Part shown: piece after piece, positions 7,474 through 11,543 of the stretch
Layout: each line of letters begins with the position of its first letter
Position numbering within the stretch: the first letter of the stretch is position 1
Position numbers and translations under genes: made by a program
Notes under the pieces: model-generated
Databases searched by the model: none
Told to the model about the DNA's origin: nothing
The model's input: the letters and a program-made list of their open reading frames with translations, nothing else
Source: Paracoccaceae bacterium
GTDB lineage: Bacteria; Pseudomonadota; Alphaproteobacteria; Rhodobacterales; Rhodobacteraceae
Length of the DNA stretch: 11,543 bases
Assembly: GCA_023263735.1 (NCBI GenBank)
Contig: JALQUQ010000056.1
Coordinates: 1 to 11,543, forward strand
Direction of reading: 5' to 3'

Positions 7474-7505
7474 ATGCAAAAGGGCACATCCCAAGATGCG
7501 CCCTT
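7474..7505 (-). terminator. Strong intrinsic terminator of the cold-shock gene
   Basis: Read on the minus strand, an 11-bp stem (7505-7495 with 7490-7480, one G-U pair, loop TTGG) is followed by a short run of T. It ends the csp transcript. On the plus strand the same stem could also help end the 7025-7450 message, although the T-run on that side is poorer. Confidence 0.7.
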
Positions 7506-7506
7506 C

Positions 7507-7526
7507 CTTATAGCCAAAGCTATAAG
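7507..7526. repeat. Perfect inverted repeat between csp and its terminator
   Basis: CTTATAGC (7507-7514) and GCTATAAG (7519-7526) form an 8-bp stem with a four-base loop. It sits seven bases past the csp stop and directly before the terminator hairpin, giving two tandem hairpins in the csp 3' region. It may stabilise the mRNA. Confidence 0.6.
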
Positions 7527-7533
7527 CGGATGG

Positions 7534-7737
7534 TCAGACCACCAGGTTGATCGCGCATTCGCGGCCGTCACGACCTGCTTCGATGTCGAACGTGATCGGC
7601 TGGCCGTCTTTCAGACCTTTCAGGCCTGCGCGCTGAACTGCGGTGATGTGAACGAACACGTCCTTCTTGCCGCCTTCCGGAGCGATGAAACCAAAGCCCT
7701 TAGTTTCGTTGAACCATTTCACAGTGCCCTTGGCCAT
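7534..7737 (-). CDS. CspA-family cold-shock protein
   Basis: This is a 67-residue single cold-shock domain, a small cytoplasmic RNA/single-stranded-DNA chaperone that melts structures in mRNA. The two RNA-binding motifs are present: RNP1 as KGFGFI (13-18) and RNP2 as VFVHI (27-31), preceded by the usual GTVKWFNETKG start. The length matches the family (65-75 residues), and nothing suggests truncation. The ATG at 7737 has AGGAG (minus strand of 7746-7750) eight bases upstream. The gene is followed by two tandem hairpins, the second with a T-run. Many Csp genes carry long 5' leaders; here 119 bases separate it from the next minus-strand gene upstream, and GC-rich short hairpins can be drawn around 7760-7779. 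Whether it is cold-induced cannot be read from the sequence, since many bacteria have constitutive copies. Confidence 0.95.
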   Translation of the reverse strand: MAKGTVKWFNETKGFGFIAPEGGKKDVFVHITAVQRAGLKGLKDGQPITFDIEAGRDGRECAINLVV

Positions 7738-7856
7738 TGTGAAGTCTCCTACAAAGAATGCCGCCCGCGGTATTGCGGCGACCCGGCGCAGTCAGCTGTG
7801 GTCGAATGCTGTGGCCGTGAAGCGGAGACAGTGGTCGAGTAAGTTAACGTCGCGTG

Positions 7857-8099
7857 TCAGATATGAGGCCACAGGCCAGAAAAGGCAAGCTGATTTGCCC
7901 GTTTGGACCATGGAAACCAGCCTAAATACCAGGGATTTGCCCGTATTTTGGCCCATGCAATCAGGCCGAGAATGGCAAAGACACCGAATCCCAACCAAAG
8001 GGCGATTCCCAAAAACACAGCGGTGCGAAGGGCTCCGGCGGTCATCAAGGCACTGAGCAACGCGCAAATCGTGCCCGAAATCACCAATGCCACTGCCAT
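7857..8099 (-). CDS. Small two-helix membrane protein, unknown function
   Basis: This 80-residue protein is hidden in a longer open frame that continues upstream through the transporter gene in another phase. The start is ATG at 8099: GGAGGA (minus strand of 8106-8111) lies six bases before it. Residues 1-24 and 27-50 are two almost uninterrupted hydrophobic segments (Ala, Leu, Ile and Val with Gly), separated by a single Arg at 25. They are followed by a basic, aromatic tail with several Trp (NPWYLGWFPWSKR) ending in GLWPHI. An inner-membrane hairpin with a cytoplasmic positively charged tail is likely. I do not recognise a family. The gene lies 86 bases downstream of the eamA stop and 119 bases upstream of csp, all on the minus strand. 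Its ribosome binding site is within a 7-bp hairpin, which suggests controlled translation. Confidence 0.65.
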   Translation of the reverse strand: MAVALVISGTICALLSALMTAGALRTAVFLGIALWLGFGVFAILGLIAWAKIRANPWYLGWFPWSKRANQLAFSGLWPHI

Positions 8100-8106
8100 G
8101 ATCCAT

Positions 8107-8135
8107 CCTCCGCGAATGGAGAAAGCCTGCGGAGG
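8107..8135 (-). promoter_or_regulatory. Hairpin that covers the ribosome binding site of the small membrane gene
   Basis: On the minus strand CCTCCGC (8135-8129) pairs perfectly with GCGGAGG (8113-8107), with a 15-base loop. The second arm contains the Shine-Dalgarno core, and the start codon follows seven bases later. The stem is nearly all G-C. When folded it should hide the ribosome binding site, so translation may depend on temperature, an RNA chaperone or a trans-acting RNA. The pairing is seen directly; the control is inferred. Confidence 0.45.
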
Positions 8136-8176
8136 GAAACCGGCAAGAATGTGGCGAAAATGGAAACAATAAGTGT

Positions 8177-8200
8177 CAGCAAATCCTAAGGTTTGCTGGG
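8177..8200 (-). terminator. Hairpin overlapping the eamA stop codon, possible terminator
   Basis: CAGCAAA at 8177-8183 pairs with TTTGCTG at 8192-8198, extended to nine pairs with one G-U. The stem overlaps the TAG stop of the transporter gene (8186-8188). Downstream on the minus strand the sequence is T-rich only in part (ACACTTATTGTTT), so termination may be incomplete. Confidence 0.35.
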
Positions 8201-9100
8201 TGATACTTTTGCCGCGGAATCCTCGAGCAAAAGCCACAAGGCAACCAGCGTGATGCCCATCCCGATCAGGACCATCAGAGGGGGCACCGTCCGCGCGAGG
8301 GCGAGTTCCCACAGCAGCACCCAGCTTGGGGTCAGGTAGGTATAGGCCATGACCTTGGCAGCCGGCAGGCGCATGCTGGCATATTGCAGCAAAAGAAAGG
8401 TCACGCCCGACGCAAAGACAGCAACATAAACCAAAGTGATCCAGACGATGGCGGGCAGGCTGGTCCAGTCGGTTGCCGCGATCGCGGGCCAACTCCACCC
8501 GGTCAGGATCAGGCAGCCCGCGCTCATGATCGCAAAGGTAAATACGATCGCGGGTTCGCCGCGGTTGAGATAGCGGATCATGGGCGTGTACAAGGCATGG
8601 GCGGCGCAGCCCCAGAAATAGATGAATTCCCCCCGACCCACGTTAAAGGCCAAAAGGGCCTGCCAGTCGGCGCGGAAGATTACCCAAAGGGCGCCAATGC
8701 CCCCTAAGACCAGCGCAAAAGCCATCCGGCCCGTCATTCTTTGCCGCATCAAAAGCCAGCCAAAGCCCGCCGCCATCAAAGGCGTCAGCGTGAACACCGA
8801 GGCGGCGGAAACTGGTGCGGCCGTCTTTAACCCCTCGAACATCAGAACAAAGTACAGGGCCAACAGCAGCCCCAACACGGCAAAACGCCACGGTGCCTGA
8901 TAGGCGCCCTTCCATTTGGCCCGGGTGGCCAGAGCCATTGAACCGGTGATTGCCGCAGCCAGCGCAAACCGCGCGGCATTCAGGGCGCCGGGATCGATAA
9001 AGCTTGCACTTCGGCTACCCAGACTGAATGACCCCGCAATCAGGGCCGAAAAACACAACATCGCCAGATGGCCGCGCAGGTTATCGTTCAAACGAGTCAT
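8186..9100 (-). CDS. EamA-family (DMT superfamily) transporter
   Basis: This 304-residue inner-membrane protein has the usual EamA size. It carries about ten hydrophobic segments arranged as two repeats, roughly residues 12-140 and 155-290. The first begins with GHLAMLCFSALIAGSFSLG and carries a conserved-looking VSAASVFTLTPLMAAGFGWLLMRQ. The second contains LPAAKVMAYTYLTPSWVLLWE, the equivalent helix pair of repeat two. Members export or take up metabolites such as amino acids and amines by proton-coupled antiport, but substrates cannot be predicted from sequence. The ATG at 9098-9100 directly follows the TGA of the LysR gene (9101-9103), and there is no good Shine-Dalgarno, so translation is probably coupled to the regulator. 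The LysR protein may control this exporter. Confidence 0.88.
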   Translation of the reverse strand: MTRLNDNLRGHLAMLCFSALIAGSFSLGSRSASFIDPGALNAARFALAAAITGSMALATRAKWKGAYQAPWRFAVLGLLLALYFVLMFEGLKTAAPVSAASVFTLTPLMAAGFGWLLMRQRMTGRMAFALVLGGIGALWVIFRADWQALLAFNVGRGEFIYFWGCAAHALYTPMIRYLNRGEPAIVFTFAIMSAGCLILTGWSWPAIAATDWTSLPAIVWITLVYVAVFASGVTFLLLQYASMRLPAAKVMAYTYLTPSWVLLWELALARTVPPLMVLIGMGITLVALWLLLEDSAAKVSPSKP

Positions 9101-9985
9101 TCAAAGGGGCCAATCTGCGACTGCTTTTTTCAGATGTGCCAGAAATGCCTGAACTTTGCGGGTTCTGTGCAGATCGACATGGGTCACCAGCCACAGTGGG
9201 CCATCCCATTCCGGACGCGGGGCCAAGACCTGAATGAGGTTCGGATCCGCCTCGGCCTTGTAGGCGGACAGGAAGCCCATTCCGATGCCCAGTCGAACCG
9301 CATCCTCCAGCGCTGCGACCTCGGTGGCGCGGTAGACCAGTTGTTCCGGAGCAACCTTTGACCAGAGCCAGCGGTGAAACGGGGCACGCAATTCGGGGGA
9401 GTCTGAGATGACGAAATCATGGCCAGCGAAATCGTCTTCGGACTTTGGGCAGCCCTTGCGCGCGACGTAATCCCTTGAGGCATACAGCCCCGACCTGATC
9501 CGCGATAGCGGTTGAACGACGTTATCGGGCTCTTCGGGGACGCTGCCGGCCCGGATCGCGACATGCGCCTCGCCGTAATCCAGACGGAAAAGCCGCATGT
9601 CGGTCAGAAATCGTATGCGTACATCCGGATATTGGCGCTGAAAGGACGACAAGACCGGAGAGAGAACGTCGGAAATTCCGCCAATGGACGTGACAATCAG
9701 TTCCCCTGCCACACTTTCCCCATGGCCTTTGATCCGGCTGACCAGTTGGGCAAACTGTTCCTCGGTGGTTTGGGCGACAGAGAGCAGGTCGCGCCCCGCC
9801 TCGGTGGCGGAATATCCCCGGGCATGCCTTTGAAAAAGCTTTGTTCCCAAAGACTTTTCCAACGAGTCGATATGGCGGATGACGGTGGCATGATGCACCC
9901 CCAAAACCTCGGCCGCGCCCGAGACGGTGCCAAGCCGTGCCACGTGATATGCAGTGCGGATTTCATCCCAATTTGCCAGCGCCAT
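9101..9985 (-). CDS. LysR-family transcriptional regulator
   Basis: This 294-residue protein is standard in length for LysR. The N-terminal winged helix-turn-helix covers roughly residues 5-66: GTVSGAAEVLGVHHATVIRH is the helix-turn-helix, followed by the well-conserved wing region DSLEKSLGTKLFQRHARGYSATEAGRDLL. The effector-binding periplasmic-binding-protein-like fold covers about 92-290, beginning GELIVTSIGGISDVL. The protein acts in the cytoplasm as a tetrameric DNA-binding activator or repressor. Its ATG is at 9983-9985 with only a weak AAAGG upstream. It shares a stop/start junction with the EamA transporter downstream, so it probably controls its own operon. It is divergent from the secreted-protein gene at 10197 across a 211-base AT-rich gap, a common layout for LysR targets, so that gene is a second candidate target. 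The effector molecule is unknown. Confidence 0.93.
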   Translation of the reverse strand: MALANWDEIRTAYHVARLGTVSGAAEVLGVHHATVIRHIDSLEKSLGTKLFQRHARGYSATEAGRDLLSVAQTTEEQFAQLVSRIKGHGESVAGELIVTSIGGISDVLSPVLSSFQRQYPDVRIRFLTDMRLFRLDYGEAHVAIRAGSVPEEPDNVVQPLSRIRSGLYASRDYVARKGCPKSEDDFAGHDFVISDSPELRAPFHRWLWSKVAPEQLVYRATEVAALEDAVRLGIGMGFLSAYKAEADPNLIQVLAPRPEWDGPLWLVTHVDLHRTRKVQAFLAHLKKAVADWPL

Positions 9986-10036
9986 GGTCTTGGTTGCCTT
10001 TGGAGGGGAAGAGATTTCACCGGAAAGTGTTGTGCA

Positions 10037-10053
10037 GTTTTGAACAGATAAAC
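10037..10053. promoter_or_regulatory. Candidate LysR-binding box
   Basis: GTTT (10037-10040) and AAAC (10050-10053) form an inverted repeat with a nine-base spacer, which contains the T-N11-A core typical of LysR sites. It lies 52 bases before the lysR start codon in the AT-rich gap between the divergent genes. Short dyads like this arise by chance, so support is only moderate. Confidence 0.3.
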
Positions 10054-10196
10054 AGCAATCATTTTGGAATGAAAAGAAAATTTTTCGAACCTAAATGACT
10101 TTCACCGAGACGGGCGAACGTAAGCCAAGAGCAAACGGCCTCTTCTTTCCCCCGCGGCACAACCGCCACCATGTGGCACTTAAAAGGACCAAAACC

Positions 10197-10712
10197 ATGC
10201 GTATTCTTTCGATCTCTGCCCTGACCCTTGCTGCAGCCCTTTCTGTCGGCGCAGCCTCTGCACAATCGATCAATCCCGGGGTCGCCCAAATCGCTGCATT
10301 GATTGGCGTTTCGGCCAATGATTATTCGTTGTCGCAACTGATCGAAATCCAGGACGCCATTGACGCGGGCGATCAGGAAAAGGCCGATTTCCTGCTGGCA
10401 AACAAGCGTGGCGCAAGCCTGTCGTCGTCTGGCGCCAGCGTTTCGGCCGGCGCTGAGCATCTGGCCAAACTGGTGGGCGTTGCCCCGGGAAGCTATTCGA
10501 TCGGTGATCTGGCCCTGTTGGCCGACATCAAGGACGGCAACAGCGACGTTGATGCAGGTTTTGTGCTTTCCCGCGCAGATCGCGGTGCATCGGATCTGTC
10601 GGTGAACTCGGCGGGCAAGCTGCAATTGGCCGCTTCGCTGGGGGTGAACGCCAACGACTACACCCTGTCGCAACTTGTGGCGATGGATGCGGTCAAACAT
10701 CAGGCCGACTAA
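10197..10712 (+). CDS. Exported protein made of three repeats of about 55 residues, unknown function
   Basis: This is a 171-residue protein. Residues 1-22 form a Sec signal peptide: MR, a hydrophobic core, then ASA before Q23, a good signal peptidase I site. The mature part contains three related units, centred on GVSANDYSLSQLIEIQD (37-53), GVAPGSYSIGDLALLAD (94-110) and GVNANDYTLSQLVAMD (149-164). The aligned tyrosines are Y43, Y100 and Y155. Repeats one and two end alike in RGAS (71-74 and 129-132), and the third is cut short after its core. No Cys, enzyme motif or membrane segment is seen in the mature chain, so it is probably soluble in the periplasm or released. I do not recognise the family. 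The ATG at 10197 is supported by AAAGGA (10183-10188) and the signal peptide; the frame stays open back to an ATG at 10095, which would spoil the signal. Confidence 0.8.
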   Translation: MRILSISALTLAAALSVGAASAQSINPGVAQIAALIGVSANDYSLSQLIEIQDAIDAGDQEKADFLLANKRGASLSSSGASVSAGAEHLAKLVGVAPGSYSIGDLALLADIKDGNSDVDAGFVLSRADRGASDLSVNSAGKLQLAASLGVNANDYTLSQLVAMDAVKHQAD

Positions 10713-10738
10713 CGCCCGACTTGTGACCCTGTGGTCAA

Positions 10739-10775
10739 AACGCCCGCCGTCCCATATAGGAACGGCGGGCGTTTT
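10739..10775 (+). terminator. Strong intrinsic terminator after the exported repeat protein
   Basis: A perfect 12-bp stem (10739-10750 with 10762-10773, rich in G-C) is closed by an 11-base loop and ends in TTTT (10772-10775), 27 bases after the stop codon. The AAAA before the stem gives a T-run on the opposite strand as well, so it could work in both directions. It insulates ffh from the upstream gene. Confidence 0.9.
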
Positions 10776-10811
10776 CATTTGCGGCTGAAACGGCGAATTT
10801 GCCTGCAAAGC

Positions 10812-10840
10812 TTGACTCCTCCCCGTCTCAGGCGTATGCC
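10812..10840 (+). promoter_or_regulatory. Possible sigma-70 type promoter for ffh
   Basis: TTGACT (10812-10817) matches the -35 consensus at five of six positions. It is followed after 17 bases by TATGCC (10835-10840), a weak -10. It lies between the upstream terminator and ffh, so a promoter is needed near here. Transcription would start around 10847, leaving a leader of about 150 bases. Confidence 0.35.
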
Positions 10841-10851
10841 CGCGCGAAATC

Positions 10852-10925
10852 CCGGAAGTTTACGCTTCCGGTCCCATGGCATTTTGCCGGGATCGACACC
10901 TGCCAACGCGTAGCGTCCGCAGGTG
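10852..10925 (+). other. Two-hairpin structured leader before ffh
   Basis: Hairpin 1 is CCGGAAG (10852-10858) with CTTCCGG (10865-10871), loop TTTACG. Hairpin 2 is CACCTGC (10897-10903) with GCAGGTG (10919-10925); inside it, after a two-by-two internal loop, ACGC (10906-10909) pairs with GCGT (10913-10916) around GTA. Both are perfect in their paired parts and lie in the likely 5' untranslated region of ffh. No T-run follows, so they are not terminators. No known riboswitch or SRP RNA motif (GGAAGGAAGCAG) is recognisable. Confidence 0.4.
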
Positions 10926-10998
10926 CCGTTTCGCTTTGCGCTTTGGGATTTTCGCCGCGCCCCCATATGGGAAGCATGGATCAACGCAGGAGAGACCG

Positions 10999-11543
10999 AT
11001 GTTCGAAAGCCTTTCTGAACGCCTTGGTGGTGTCTTTGACCGCCTGACGAAACAGGGTGCGCTGAGCGAAGCCGATGTCGTCGCGGCCCTGCGTGAGGTG
11101 CGTGTGGCGCTGCTTGAGGCTGACGTCTCGCTGCCCGTCGCGCGCGATTTCATCAAGAAGGTGCAGGAAAAGGCGACGGGCGTTGCCGTCACCAAATCGG
11201 TGACGCCGGGCCAGATGGTCGTCAAGTTTGTGCATGACGAATTGGTGCGGACCTTGGCGGGCGAAGGCCCTGCCGATGCGCTCAAGATCGACAATCCGCC
11301 CGCGACGATCCTGATGGTCGGCTTGCAAGGGTCTGGTAAGACGACGACCACCGCAAAACTGGCCAAGCGTTTGAAAGAAAAGAACGGCAAACGCGTTTTG
11401 TTGGCCAGCCTTGACACGCAGCGCCCCGCCGCAATGGAGCAATTGGCCATTCTGGGCACCCAGATTGGGGTGGACAGCCTGCCGATCGTCAAAGGTGAAA
11501 GCGCGGTTCAGATTGCCAAGCGGGCCAAGACCCAAGCCAGCCT
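10999..11543 (+). CDS. ffh: Signal recognition particle protein Ffh (SRP54), 5' part
   Basis: The first 181 residues of Ffh are visible; the gene runs off the right edge. Ffh is the GTPase that, with 4.5S RNA, binds signal sequences of nascent membrane proteins and delivers ribosomes to FtsY. The start MFESLSERLGGVFDRLTKQG and the helical N domain (about 1-95, including REVRVALLEADVSLPVARDF) are typical. The G domain begins with the P-loop GLQGSGKTTTT at 108-118 (K114). DTQRPAAMEQL follows, the family motif usually written DTYRPAA; Gln replaces the common Tyr, which is tolerated. The M domain lies outside the window. ATG 10999 is preceded by AGGAGAG (10988-10994) and agrees with the family's start. 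The gene is preceded by a terminator and probably has its own promoter. Confidence 0.97.
   Translation, partial: MFESLSERLGGVFDRLTKQGALSEADVVAALREVRVALLEADVSLPVARDFIKKVQEKATGVAVTKSVTPGQMVVKFVHDELVRTLAGEGPADALKIDNPPATILMVGLQGSGKTTTTAKLAKRLKEKNGKRVLLASLDTQRPAAMEQLAILGTQIGVDSLPIVKGESAVQIAKRAKTQAS

Noticed and set aside
8100..8498. A 213-residue minus-strand frame (7857-8498) as a single gene.
   Set aside because: Its N-terminal two thirds overlap the EamA transporter in another phase and have unnatural composition; only the last 80 codons, from ATG 8099, have a ribosome binding site and a plausible protein.
10095..10196. Upstream extension of the exported repeat protein from ATG 10095.
   Set aside because: It lacks a ribosome binding site and would bury the signal peptide; ATG 10197 has AAAGGA at the right distance and gives a textbook signal sequence.
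10852..10871. CCGGAAG near ffh as part of an SRP (4.5S) RNA gene.
   Set aside because: The conserved domain IV sequence (GGAAGGAAGCAG and its partner) is absent and the surrounding sequence does not form the long SRP RNA hairpin.
10775..10984. A 69-residue minus-strand frame before ffh.
   Set aside because: Its product is very basic and low in hydrophobic residues, with no convincing ribosome binding site; it most likely mirrors the hairpin-rich ffh leader.

Overview
The window looks like a chromosomal stretch from an alphaproteobacterium, most likely a Rhodobacteraceae (roseobacter-type) genome. This is inferred from high GC content, the character of the proteins (a fused carnitine dehydrogenase/thioesterase known from alphaproteobacteria, a short Csp, a LysR with a GYSATEAG motif) and frequent GTG/TTG starts. 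No rRNA, tRNA, CRISPR, insertion sequence or phage gene was seen.

Layout. (1) 1-270 is the lysine/alanine/proline-rich C-terminal end of an unidentified protein. It is followed by a complete M3 zinc oligopeptidase (dcp, 395-2410). (2) After a 358-base gap comes the metabolic core, a plus-strand group at 2769-6892: a BKACE/DUF849 enzyme, a natural fusion of L-carnitine dehydrogenase and betainyl-CoA thioesterase, and a GMC-family FAD oxidoreductase. A good intrinsic terminator lies just past the group. (3) 7025-7450 is an orphan protein resembling a response-regulator receiver without the conserved lysine. (4) A minus-strand block runs from 9985 down to 7534: a LysR regulator whose stop codon abuts the start of an EamA/DMT transporter, a small two-helix membrane protein whose ribosome binding site sits in a hairpin, and a cold-shock protein followed by two tandem hairpins. 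(5) On the plus strand again, a secreted 171-residue protein is built from three copies of a repeat of about 55 residues. It ends in a strong terminator, and then comes the 5' part of ffh, the SRP GTPase, which runs off the right edge behind a structured leader.

How the genes work together. The first two enzymes of region 2 cover a known route. L-carnitine is oxidised to 3-dehydrocarnitine (dehydrogenase half). 3-Dehydrocarnitine plus acetyl-CoA gives betainyl-CoA plus acetoacetate (BKACE). Betainyl-CoA is hydrolysed to glycine betaine plus CoA (thioesterase half). The GMC oxidoreductase is the open question: it is probably co-transcribed, but the pathway does not need it. No carnitine transporter or dedicated regulator is adjacent.

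Most of the window is ordinary core or metabolic sequence. I did not find a clear new defence system or mobile system. The less ordinary items are the three-repeat exported protein, the lysine-less receiver-like protein, the sequestered ribosome binding site of the small membrane gene, a possible leader peptide before the carnitine genes, and the structured ffh leader.
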